NCBI GenBank assembly: GCA_963675055.2
Contig: CAXXJE010000004.1
Coordinates: forward strand, 868,001 to 932,000
DNA length: 64,000 nucleotides
Direction of reading: 5' to 3'
DNA from: PGYT01 sp963675055
Lineage (GTDB): Bacteria > Bacteroidota > Ignavibacteria > Ignavibacteriales > Melioribacteraceae
Positions within the stretch are counted from its first letter, which is position 1, and each line of letters begins with the position of its first letter. Under the pieces are notes generated by a model. That model made no database searches. It saw only the letters and a program-made list of their open reading frames with translations, and was not told where the DNA came from. The position numbers and the translations under genes are program-made. This document shows positions 35,094 through 43,508 of the stretch, piece after piece.

Positions 35094-37952
35094 TTAATTG
35101 AATAACAGTGAAAATCCTAAACGTACTTCCCTGGGCCTGTTAACCCTGTCCGGTCTCCAACTGTAATAATTATCAATTTCACCCTGAGGGAACATACCGC
35201 CGTCTCCTCTTTCGAATCTTGATTCTAATTCCCTAAACAAATTCGGATTTGTCGAGGATTCTATAGATTTTAATGCTCTACCCGTACTTGCATACACAGA
35301 TAGCTCGTTCTGGGTATCGAATAGGTTTTCCACCTGTAAGAAAACCGAGAATTTTATCGGATCGATTTTAAAGAATTTCTCAAGTTTAAGGTCCACATTC
35401 CATTGTATCGGTTGCATGTCTGAGTTTTGTTCGAATGTAATAGCAACCACATCAGACGGGTAAGCAGGTGTATAAGGACTACCGGCTCTAAAATATGCAA
35501 TAGCACCAATTGTCCAGTCTTCAGGCTTGAATAAGCCCATCGAGAGATTAACATTATGAGGTCTGTCAAATCCTAATGGTACCAGATAAGTTTCAGTTTG
35601 TTTGCCTGATTCTTCACTGAAGAACAGGTCTTCACTAGGCTGAGTCCTGTTTCCCTCAGCAACCTGGAATGTATAGTCTAAAGATGCATAAAACAGATCA
35701 TCTGGTGTACGCCTTTTTTCGAATCGAAGAGTAACACCTCTTACGTTTGCATATGCAAGGTTTGTTAAGACATTGTACTGACGTCCGGATGAAGTGTAAA
35801 CCGTCTGTGTATAAATATAATCTCTTACATCTTTATAATATCCGGTTACTTCCATTTTCAGGTTATCAGCAAGCTGCTGCTGAAGTCCGACTTCATACTG
35901 CACCGACTTCTGCATATTAACATCAGGATTACCGAAGGTTGGTGTTTCTCCGAAGTTTGCAACAAAGTAAAGCGGGTTTGTATACATTCTTCTAAGTGAT
36001 CCGTTCTGATAAAAATGTCCGTATGAAAAACGAATAACACCTTTATCGGTAATGGGATATGAGACACTAATTCTTGGCGAAATATGATGCTTTGCAGTAG
36101 CTTTATCACTTTGTCTTGTGATATAACCAGACTTATAATCCTGTAATTCTTCCGAAACAAATGGATTATAACTTGCTTTCGGATCGAAGTATTCATATCT
36201 CAAACCGACATTTAATATAAGAGTCTTTGCAAGTTCTACTTTATCCTGCAGATAAATAGCTCCGTCAACAGGATTACGTTTATATTTAGTGATTAGACCC
36301 GGCTCAATTTTCTGATCCGGTTTACTTCGTACAATTGTAAATGTTGAATCGTAAAGAAGATCAGCAACGTTAATGTTGTTCCCGTCTTCATCACGCATTT
36401 TAATAGTGTAGCTTTCAAGATTAACATTATGGAATCTTGCTTCGAATCCGAATTTCACTTCATGATTCTTAAATAACTGCGAAACAAGATCACCTTTCAG
36501 AGTAGTTGTTGCTGTTTTTGCACTACTTCTGTAATTACTGGTACCACCTGCATAGAAACCTGAGTTGCCAATTCCCGCAGTATAAAGAGACGGCAAATGT
36601 CTCTCGTCTTGTATGTCTTCATATAAATAATACTTTGATGAAGAGTAGCCGTGTGAAGCCTTAAGAGTATAGAATAAATTATCCGACACAGTATGAGTAA
36701 TATCAAAAGTCTGAATCAGACCATCGGAATAATTTGTACCCAGACCGTCAGGATTATATTTCCAGGCACGGCTGTATGATTTCCATTCTCCCTGATCGTG
36801 AACGGCCTCATATCTTAGCTTAAAAGTAGGACTAAGATTATAAATTATATTTCCCTGAACATTGAAACTCTCAGAAGGATCCATTGGAACAACTTCACCG
36901 TCGCCCGTAGGCAATCCGTCGGAATTATCAAGGTAGGGATTAAAATAATAAGCTTCGGAAGCAAGACCCTTTCTTTCATCTCCGGTACCGGTAAACTGTT
37001 CACGGCTTAAATAAGAATCTGTTGTGTTATAAAGTCTAACACCGTTTCTAATTCCCTTGAAATTTTCATAAACTCCGGAGACAAAGACTTTAACTTTGTT
37101 TCTTAATCCAGGCAATGGACCTCCGAAAGTCCCTTCCAGCCTGCCTCTGTTTAACGGATCAATATCGTCGATATTCCGAAACAGTTCAGTTCTATCAGAA
37201 AGGTAATCGCCTGCATAACCTCTGATACTGAAAGTATATTTATCTTTGCCTTCTTTAGTTACATAGTTTACAACGCCGCTAAGTGCGTTACCATACTCAG
37301 CACTAAAAGTACCGCTCGAGACCGAAACTTCCTGAACAGCATTAGTTGCCAATCCAACCGATCGCCTACTGCTGGTCTCGAGAGCCATAGGATCATTTAT
37401 TGACACACCGTTAAGAGTGTAGGAGGTCTCATCGGCACGTCCGCCTCTAATGTGTATCTGACCGTTGTCGCCGACAGTAACACCTGCCTGAAGTCTGATG
37501 ACATCATCAATCTGATCGACAGGTAATTCCTGAATGGCCTCTGCAGTAATAGCAACAACAGGATTTGTTAAATCCTGCCGGATAAGCGGATTACGTTCAC
37601 CCTGAACAACTACTGCTGCCATTTCTATTGACCCTTGACTCAATTCGAATTCAAGAGAAGTAGTAAAATCAACATTTACCCTGACATCGGTAATTGCTTG
37701 TTTTTGAAAACCAACTATTGATGCAGTAACCGTGTAAACACCGGGAGGTACATTCAATATCGTAAAAGATCCGTCGATATCGGTTGCGGCACCCAGTGAA
37801 GTTCCATCAATGAATACGTTAGCAAATGGTAACCCTTCTCCCGTAGTTCCATCCACAACGCTACCGGCAATCTTTCCCGTACTCCCGGCAAACATTTGAG
37901 AATTCATGATAATAGCGAACAATAGAAGGAGTGATAGTAAATTTTTTCTCAT
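35094..37952 (-). CDS. TonB-dependent receptor with carboxypeptidase-regulatory-like N-terminus
   Basis: A 952-aa outer-membrane receptor. After the signal peptide, a carboxypeptidase D regulatory-like domain (about 27-110, GKIAGSVVDGTTGEGLPFANV) precedes the plug (IQELPVDQIDDVIRLQAGV, IRGGRADETSYTLNGV) and a 22-strand-type barrel ending in GFSLLFN with a terminal aromatic one residue in. It should import a large ligand with energy from TonB-ExbBD. I start at the ATG at 37952; a GTG two codons earlier is possible. First gene of the operon with the 1213-aa secreted protein and the PorV-family protein. Ligand unknown. Confidence 0.9.
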   Translation of the reverse strand: MRKNLLSLLLLFAIIMNSQMFAGSTGKIAGSVVDGTTGEGLPFANVFIDGTSLGAATDIDGSFTILNVPPGVYTVTASIVGFQKQAITDVRVNVDFTTSLEFELSQGSIEMAAVVVQGERNPLIRQDLTNPVVAITAEAIQELPVDQIDDVIRLQAGVTVGDNGQIHIRGGRADETSYTLNGVSINDPMALETSSRRSVGLATNAVQEVSVSSGTFSAEYGNALSGVVNYVTKEGKDKYTFSIRGYAGDYLSDRTELFRNIDDIDPLNRGRLEGTFGGPLPGLRNKVKVFVSGVYENFKGIRNGVRLYNTTDSYLSREQFTGTGDERKGLASEAYYFNPYLDNSDGLPTGDGEVVPMDPSESFNVQGNIIYNLSPTFKLRYEAVHDQGEWKSYSRAWKYNPDGLGTNYSDGLIQTFDITHTVSDNLFYTLKASHGYSSSKYYLYEDIQDERHLPSLYTAGIGNSGFYAGGTSNYRSSAKTATTTLKGDLVSQLFKNHEVKFGFEARFHNVNLESYTIKMRDEDGNNINVADLLYDSTFTIVRSKPDQKIEPGLITKYKRNPVDGAIYLQDKVELAKTLILNVGLRYEYFDPKASYNPFVSEELQDYKSGYITRQSDKATAKHHISPRISVSYPITDKGVIRFSYGHFYQNGSLRRMYTNPLYFVANFGETPTFGNPDVNMQKSVQYEVGLQQQLADNLKMEVTGYYKDVRDYIYTQTVYTSSGRQYNVLTNLAYANVRGVTLRFEKRRTPDDLFYASLDYTFQVAEGNRTQPSEDLFFSEESGKQTETYLVPLGFDRPHNVNLSMGLFKPEDWTIGAIAYFRAGSPYTPAYPSDVVAITFEQNSDMQPIQWNVDLKLEKFFKIDPIKFSVFLQVENLFDTQNELSVYASTGRALKSIESSTNPNLFRELESRFERGDGGMFPQGEIDNYYSWRPDRVNRPREVRLGFSLLFN

Positions 37953-38023
37953 ATTCACCGCCTTTTTGGTTAAATTTGAGTTGCATTGTTATTTGATATG
38001 TTATAAAAACCCGAAAATAAGTG

Positions 38024-38054
38024 TAAAAATAGTATACATATCCGACTATGTCAA
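38024..38054 (-). promoter_or_regulatory. Predicted promoter of the TonB receptor-T9SS-PorV operon
   Basis: On the minus strand TTG (38054-38052), 20 bases, then TATTTTTA (38031-38024). This is a fair match to the Bacteroidota pattern, about 70 bases before the start codon. Confidence 0.4.
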
Positions 38055-38153
38055 TTTATAAACTCACTAATATCCAATTAATTATACATAAAAAGTGCAT
38101 ATTCATTTAAAACTGCTCTTTATTGAATAAAAAATATCCAGGATGGAGAAGCG

Positions 38154-39506
38154 ATGTCTGTTTTAATGGTTAGCGTATCCGGTATAAGAGGTATAATCGG
38201 GAACGGACTTGATCCGGAAGTATTAGTTAAATATCTATCGGCTTATGCTGATTTTTGTGGTGAAGGCAAAATAGTTATCGGAAGAGATGCAAGGATAACT
38301 GGTGAAATGGTTAATAATATTGTATCCGGCACTTTAATGGCAAAAGGAAATGATATTATTGATCTGGGAATTTGCCCTACCCCCACTGTTCTGTATAATG
38401 TTAAACAACTGAATGCAGTTGGAGGAATCGCCATATCGGCCAGTCATAATCCGAATGAGTGGAATGCACTAAAGCTGCTGAATCACAAAGGTGAATTTAT
38501 GACTCCCGACGAAAACCAGGTGATGCTGCAGCTTGTAGAAGATCAGAAAGGATTGTATAAGAAATGGGATGAAGTTGGTACAATGAAGCAGTATCCTGAA
38601 GGACTTCTTAATCACTTAAATGCTGTGCTGAAGCTGCCGACTTTTGATCCTGATAAAATAAAAGCCCGCAAATTCAGGGTGCTTTTGGATTGCGTAAACG
38701 GTGCCGGTGTTTATATAATGCCCCAACTGCTTGAGGCTCTCGGATGTGAAATAATAGAACTGGGCTGTGAAAAGAACGGAATTTTTCCACGTCTGCCGGA
38801 ACCACTGCCGGAGAATCTGACTGAAACAATGTCTGCGGTGCTTGAACATAAAGCTGACATAGGAATAGTTGTTGATCCCGATGTAGACAGATTGGTAATT
38901 ATTACTGAAAAAGGTGAACCATTCGGAGAAGAAAACACAGTCACTCAAGCGGTGAAATTCGTTTTATCAAAAAACCCCGGAAATGTCGTCGTAAATCTAT
39001 CAACGACTCGTGCAGTTGACGATGTTGCAAAGGAATTTGGCTGCGAAGTCTTCCGTTCCCCCGTCGGGGAAGCAAATGTAGTAAAGAAAATGAAAGATGT
39101 TGAAGCGGTTATAGGCGGTGAAGGTAGCGGAGGTGTTATTTACCCTGACTTACAATACGGCCGCGACGCACTCGTAGGAACCGTAATGATACTTCAACAG
39201 CTGGCAGAATCCGGGGAGACGGTTTCATCATTCAGAAAAGCGCTTCCTCAATATTTTATTCGGAAAAATAAGATTGAACTCGGGAAAGCCGATCCTGCTA
39301 AAATAATTGAGATACTTTCCGATAAGTATTCTTCAGAAACTATCAACACACTTGACGGACTGAGAATCGATTTCGATGATCATTGGGTCCATTTTAGAAA
39401 ATCCAATACTGAACCGATAATCAGATGTATTGTTGAGGCAAATACTGAGGAGAAAGCTGAGGAGTTAATTGAGAAATATTTCGATGAGATCAGGAGACTT
39501 CTTTAG
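38154..39506 (+). CDS. glmM: Phosphoglucosamine mutase (alpha-D-phosphohexomutase family)
   Basis: A 450-aa enzyme that converts glucosamine-6-phosphate to glucosamine-1-phosphate for murein and LPS precursors. The phosphoserine loop is Ser97 in AISASHNPNEWNALK, where the post-loop residues resemble GlmM. The metal loop is DPDVDR (about 242-247), the sugar loop GEGSGGVI and the phosphate loop RKSNTEPIIR. GGAG lies five bases before the ATG. Members of this family overlap in substrate, so phosphomannomutase/phosphoglucomutase activity cannot be excluded. Confidence 0.88.
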   Translation: MSVLMVSVSGIRGIIGNGLDPEVLVKYLSAYADFCGEGKIVIGRDARITGEMVNNIVSGTLMAKGNDIIDLGICPTPTVLYNVKQLNAVGGIAISASHNPNEWNALKLLNHKGEFMTPDENQVMLQLVEDQKGLYKKWDEVGTMKQYPEGLLNHLNAVLKLPTFDPDKIKARKFRVLLDCVNGAGVYIMPQLLEALGCEIIELGCEKNGIFPRLPEPLPENLTETMSAVLEHKADIGIVVDPDVDRLVIITEKGEPFGEENTVTQAVKFVLSKNPGNVVVNLSTTRAVDDVAKEFGCEVFRSPVGEANVVKKMKDVEAVIGGEGSGGVIYPDLQYGRDALVGTVMILQQLAESGETVSSFRKALPQYFIRKNKIELGKADPAKIIEILSDKYSSETINTLDGLRIDFDDHWVHFRKSNTEPIIRCIVEANTEEKAEELIEKYFDEIRRLL

Positions 39507-39519
39507 ATTCATTTACCTG

Positions 39520-40425
39520 TTAGTTTAATCTGGATCTTTTTCTGAAGTATGAGAGCAGTGCTTTATCGAACGGAGTGGTTGTACTTATAAGGTTATATTC
39601 AATTCCGTGACTGAGGCATTCTGATTTCAATCTTTCCAGGTAGTCTTTCATCGAATCCTGATAAGCTTTTTGAATCTGGTTCGGCTGAGTAGTCATCTCC
39701 TCACCGGTTTCCTTATCAATAAAGATCGCATCTTTTCCGAATGCAAAACTCTGCTCAATAGGATCGAGTACCTGGAACACAATTACTTCATTCTTCTTAA
39801 AATGGAATTTTTTAATTGTTGAAAGCATAGTATCGGGATCGTCGAACAGATCCGAAATAATAACCACCAGTCCCCTGCGTTTAATTTTATCAGCAATGGC
39901 ATTTAGACACTTCGCGGTATCAGTTTTACTGGACGCACCCGTTGTTTCGATTGCCTTCATCAAATTCCTGGAATAGACTTTCGTTGACTTTGGCGGAAGG
40001 TAATTTTCAATTTTATCAGAGTATAACGAAAGACCAACAGCATCCTGCTGCTGAATCATAATATATATTAGACTTGCGGCAAGAATGTTAGCATATTCGA
40101 GTTTGGTGATTTCTCCCGAATGTTTGTAATCCATTGAAGCGCTTATATCCAGATTAATGTGACTTATCAGATTGGTCTCTTCTTCAAACTGCTTAATGAA
40201 GTACTTATCGCTTTTAGCGTAAACATTCCAATCGATGTTTTTTATCGGATCACCCTGCATGTATGAGCGATGCTGGCTGAATTCAACGCTGAAACCATGG
40301 TACGGACTCTTATGAAGCCCAACCATGAATCCTTCAACGACATAACGAGCCTTGAGCTCGAGTGAATTTAATTTGGAAATAAAAGCAGGATCGAGATTTT
40401 TTATTGATGATTGATTTTTCTTCAA
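39520..40425 (-). CDS. DUF58 / von Willebrand-A-like protein
   Basis: A 301-aa cytoplasmic protein with the DUF58 signature EFSQHRSYMQGDPIKNIDWNVYAKSD split by the usual spacing. A MIDAS-like DISASMDY motif follows, in a von Willebrand-A-like fold. Such proteins usually pair with a MoxR ATPase and membrane VWA proteins in surface or envelope assembly; no MoxR gene is next to it here. It starts at a TTG one base after the TPR gene's stop (TAGTTTG), which implies translational coupling. Confidence 0.88.
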   Translation of the reverse strand: MKKNQSSIKNLDPAFISKLNSLELKARYVVEGFMVGLHKSPYHGFSVEFSQHRSYMQGDPIKNIDWNVYAKSDKYFIKQFEEETNLISHINLDISASMDYKHSGEITKLEYANILAASLIYIMIQQQDAVGLSLYSDKIENYLPPKSTKVYSRNLMKAIETTGASSKTDTAKCLNAIADKIKRRGLVVIISDLFDDPDTMLSTIKKFHFKKNEVIVFQVLDPIEQSFAFGKDAIFIDKETGEEMTTQPNQIQKAYQDSMKDYLERLKSECLSHGIEYNLISTTTPFDKALLSYFRKRSRLN

Positions 40426-40426
40426 A

Positions 40427-40927
40427 CTATTTCTTCACGGCTTTCTGTTTTAATATTTCCTCTGCCGGAATACCCAGATTCTCAATTTCCGCTTTTGCAG
40501 ATACTGCCATTTCATTATCCGGATATTTCTCAATGAATAAATTATAGTAAAACCTTGCCGAATCCAGTTGTTCCAATTCATTTGCCTTTAAGAATCCGAT
40601 CATGAACAATGAGTTAGGCGCCTGGCTGCTGTCCGGATATTCTTTATACACTTTTGAATAGAACTTAATCGCTTTATTTAAACTCTGTTCCTCAGTTAAT
40701 GACTTTACAACTTGACCGTGATACAACTTGCCGATTTCAAAAAGAGCCTTAGCTCTGTAATTAGTTTCCGGAAATTCTTTTATCAATTTTTCGTACTGTT
40801 GAAGTGTTTCAGCATAATTACCCTGATCGAATTTACTTTGGGCTTCTTTATAAATATCCTCATCAGTTGTCGGACTGCATCCGAATAATACTCCGGCAAA
40901 GATAATTGAGATCAATAATTTCCGCAT
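40427..40927 (-). CDS. TPR-repeat lipoprotein (YbgF/BamD-like)
   Basis: A 166-aa lipoprotein with lipobox LFGC (Cys17) and about three tetratricopeptide repeats, for example YAETLQQYEKLIKEFPET and FYSKVYKEYPDSSQAPN. Such proteins act as scaffolds at the inner face of the outer membrane. It is too short for a full BamD. It lies directly upstream of the DUF58 gene and is probably in one operon with it. Confidence 0.85.
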   Translation of the reverse strand: MRKLLISIIFAGVLFGCSPTTDEDIYKEAQSKFDQGNYAETLQQYEKLIKEFPETNYRAKALFEIGKLYHGQVVKSLTEEQSLNKAIKFYSKVYKEYPDSSQAPNSLFMIGFLKANELEQLDSARFYYNLFIEKYPDNEMAVSAKAEIENLGIPAEEILKQKAVKK

Positions 40928-41033
40928 TCCTGTTTTCCCTATTTTTTGAAAATCATTATACAGAAATATAACACCAAATTGTTTCCGAAAAAACTCTTGA
41001 TTTATTTTTGAATGTAATTGCGGGAAGTAAAAG

Positions 41034-42068
41034 TCAGGCGGATTTTAGGGAATGCCCTTTTGTATCTGCTATTTTATTACCTAATGCTTCGATTCTTGCT
41101 TTGATCATTGAATGAGATGATAGCGGATCCTCAACTATCCTTGAGTGACGGCAGTATCTCTTAAAGTTATCACGGTAAGGGAAAGGTGTGAAATTCGGCA
41201 TAACTACATTTGCCCCTGCTGAAATACCTTTTTCTCTCCCCTTTTTGTCGATGAGGTCAAGTTCATTCGGAGCATGGACATGAACTCTGCCAAGGAATAA
41301 TCTTACTACTGCGAGAGTCTTGAGTGTAAGTATCAGATTACCCTCGTTTTCATTCTGATAAGGAGTATTTGGAGCCGGAATAAACGGACTAAATGAAGCC
41401 ATATCGATATCAAGATCCCGGCAAAGTATTATGTCGTCGGCTATATCCTCAATAGTCTGATCGGGCAATCCCACTATATTTCCGGAACCAACCTGAAAAC
41501 CAACTCTTTTTAGAAATTTCAGATGGCTTAGCCGGTCTTCCTGTTTCGACTTTTTATGATACAGAGAGTACAAATCCGGATTTGCCGATTCATGATTAAG
41601 AATATACCTGTCCGCTCCGGCAATTTTCCAAATCTTGTATTCATCAAAATTCCGCTGGCCAAGACAAAGGGTGATAGCTACGTCAAAACGGCTTTTTATT
41701 GAGTAGATAAGGTAGGATATCAGGTCTGTATCGAAAAAGCTGTCCTCTCCCGATTGCATGACAATTGTACGAATACCTTTGGAATATATTGTTTTTGCAG
41801 ACTCCAGTATCTCATCCGGAGTCATTCTGTACCGGGGAATTATAATGTTTTCTTCTCTTAAGCTGCAATAAATGCAATTTCTCGCACAATAATTTGAAAA
41901 TTCAATTACTCCCCTTAAATGGACTTCCCGACCAAATATTTCTAATCTTTTTTCATTCGCCCTGAACAAGAGCATTTTGATCTCTTCGGGATCTTCCAGA
42001 CTTAGAAGACGAATCAGATCGTGCCTCGAAAGTTCATTTTCCCTATATAACAGATTCTTTATGTCCAT
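41034..42068 (-). CDS. hydE: HydE-like radical SAM enzyme
   Basis: A 344-aa radical SAM enzyme. The cluster motif is C61xxxC65xxC68 in FSNYCARNCIYC, preceded by HLRGVIE, as in HydE, a maturase that makes part of the [FeFe]-hydrogenase H-cluster. The middle has VGSGNIVGLPDQT and the C-terminal region SAGANVVMPN, both typical. No HydF, HydG or hydrogenase gene is in the window, so pairing is not confirmed. PylB (pyrrolysine synthesis) is a close relative and the main alternative, but no pyl genes are seen. Confidence 0.82.
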   Translation of the reverse strand: MDIKNLLYRENELSRHDLIRLLSLEDPEEIKMLLFRANEKRLEIFGREVHLRGVIEFSNYCARNCIYCSLREENIIIPRYRMTPDEILESAKTIYSKGIRTIVMQSGEDSFFDTDLISYLIYSIKSRFDVAITLCLGQRNFDEYKIWKIAGADRYILNHESANPDLYSLYHKKSKQEDRLSHLKFLKRVGFQVGSGNIVGLPDQTIEDIADDIILCRDLDIDMASFSPFIPAPNTPYQNENEGNLILTLKTLAVVRLFLGRVHVHAPNELDLIDKKGREKGISAGANVVMPNFTPFPYRDNFKRYCRHSRIVEDPLSSHSMIKARIEALGNKIADTKGHSLKSA

Positions 42069-42351
42069 TAAACCGAGCTGTAATTATTTTTAAAGTTATT
42101 TCCGGTTTTCAAAGAAATTCATATTTAATAAATGTCAGCTAATTGAAGTTCTCCGGAGGGCACTCGCAACCGGGAAAATACAGATGAAAAGATAAATTCT
42201 GCCCAGTTGAAATCAACAATAAACATACCAAAAGGTCGGATATCTAATTATCATCAAATTTCAGTTCGATTAAGCATGCATTTCTTAAAAAAGAGAAAGG
42301 AATTAGGTGAGTTTTCTAGGATTTAATGAATTAAGGATAATAAGTACTAAA
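42069..42351. other. Gene-free region upstream of hydE
   Basis: No coding frame. On the plus strand GGGCA and TGCCC (about 42158-42205) could enclose a 40-base loop, and CCGG occurs twice nearby, but I match it to no riboswitch consensus I know. It holds the hydE leader and promoter, which I cannot place. Confidence 0.3.
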
Positions 42352-42380
42352 CAAAAAGGGAGCCGGAAGCTCCCATAAAA
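42352..42380 (-). terminator. Terminator of the LD-carboxypeptidase gene
   Basis: GGGAGC / GCTCCC with a 5-base loop, A/T runs on both sides. On the minus strand it is followed by TTTTTGTTT. Confidence 0.85.
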
Positions 42381-42397
42381 AAGGAATCAAAATCTAT

Positions 42398-43342
42398 TTA
42401 AGAAACTGCGCTTTCTGATATGTTAATAAATCCACGTGACGCATTTACATTAAACTTTATTCCGAAAGGCATTGTAATATTTTCGGCTATGTGACCATGT
42501 TTAACATTGTAAATTACCGGGATTTTCAAACCATCGAGAAAATCAGCAATTACTTCGTTCAGAGTGAGAGTATTCTTCTCAGCATCGGATTCATAGCAGT
42601 CAACAAATCTTCCGAGGATTACAGCGTTTGCCTGTGTGAAGGCTTTAGCCAGTTTTAACTGGTTCAGAAATCTGTCAATACGATAAGGCGGTTCGCCAAT
42701 TTCTTCAAGTAATATTACAGAATCGCGCAAATTCGGAAAATATTGCGTTCCCATAATTGAACAAAACACAGCTAAATTACCACCGACCAGTTTCCCTTCA
42801 CCCCTGCCTTTGTTCAGGATGTAGAATTTTTCATCATTCGGATTGACGATTTTACCCGGCTTTTTAGTTGAGCTTAAAGTACGCCAAAATATTTCCTCGG
42901 CAAAAGGATCTACTTCATCCTTCCAGAAATCAACCGCAACCATTGGACCGGCAAAAGTAACAAGCCCGGTTTTAGTCAACATAGCTGATTGCAAAGCAGT
43001 AATATCACTGTATCCGACAAATATTTTAGGATTCTTCTTAATTAAATTGAAGTTAATTTTATCGAGCAAACGACCTGATCCATATCCGCCACGAACGCAA
43101 AATATTGCTTTTACGTCCTTATTTCGGAACATATCGTGTAGATCATCAAGCCGTTCATGGTCTTCACCCGCCAGATATCCTCTTTCTTTCCCGACATTTT
43201 TACCAACCTCAACCCGATATCCGAGTTTTTCAAGGTAATTAACGCCTTTTTCAATTCTTGAAAGATCAGCAGGAAGGGACGCAGGTGAGATTATTCCAAT
43301 CACATCATTTTTTTGGAGTTTTTTTGGTTTAACAGATCTCAT
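42398..43342 (-). CDS. ldcA: Murein LD-carboxypeptidase (S66 family)
   Basis: A 314-aa peptidase that removes the terminal D-Ala from murein tetrapeptides during recycling. The nucleophile is Ser112 in FVGYSDITAL, the catalytic Glu lies in ILLEEIGEPPYRID and the His in KHGHIAEN, the usual S66 order. There is no signal peptide, so it acts in the cytoplasm. Microcin C immunity proteins (MccF) share the fold and are a less likely alternative. Monocistronic. Confidence 0.88.
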   Translation of the reverse strand: MRSVKPKKLQKNDVIGIISPASLPADLSRIEKGVNYLEKLGYRVEVGKNVGKERGYLAGEDHERLDDLHDMFRNKDVKAIFCVRGGYGSGRLLDKINFNLIKKNPKIFVGYSDITALQSAMLTKTGLVTFAGPMVAVDFWKDEVDPFAEEIFWRTLSSTKKPGKIVNPNDEKFYILNKGRGEGKLVGGNLAVFCSIMGTQYFPNLRDSVILLEEIGEPPYRIDRFLNQLKLAKAFTQANAVILGRFVDCYESDAEKNTLTLNEVIADFLDGLKIPVIYNVKHGHIAENITMPFGIKFNVNASRGFINISESAVS

Positions 43343-43455
43343 ATAGTTTGAATTTAATGGGACAAAATTGTATTGAATATAAAAAATCTTTGATATGAAT
43401 GCAAAGATAATTTGAATTTACAGTGTGAAATGCTTGTTTTTAGTCTGAAAATAAA

Positions 43456-43485
43456 AAGGAGGTGCCGTTACCGGTCACCCCCTTT
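43456..43485 (-). terminator. Terminator of the TonB receptor/duplicated-protein operon
   Basis: On the minus strand AAGGGGGTG-A-CCG / CGG-CACCTCCTT around a 4-base loop, then TTTATTTT. A strong stem with one bulge and one G-T pair. Confidence 0.9.
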
Positions 43486-43508
43486 GAAGGAGAGAAGAAT
43501 TTAACTAA

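Noticed and set aside
42121..42240. Possible riboswitch upstream of hydE
   Set aside because: Searched by eye for cobalamin, TPP, FMN, SAM and cyclic-di-GMP consensus elements on both strands; none fit.
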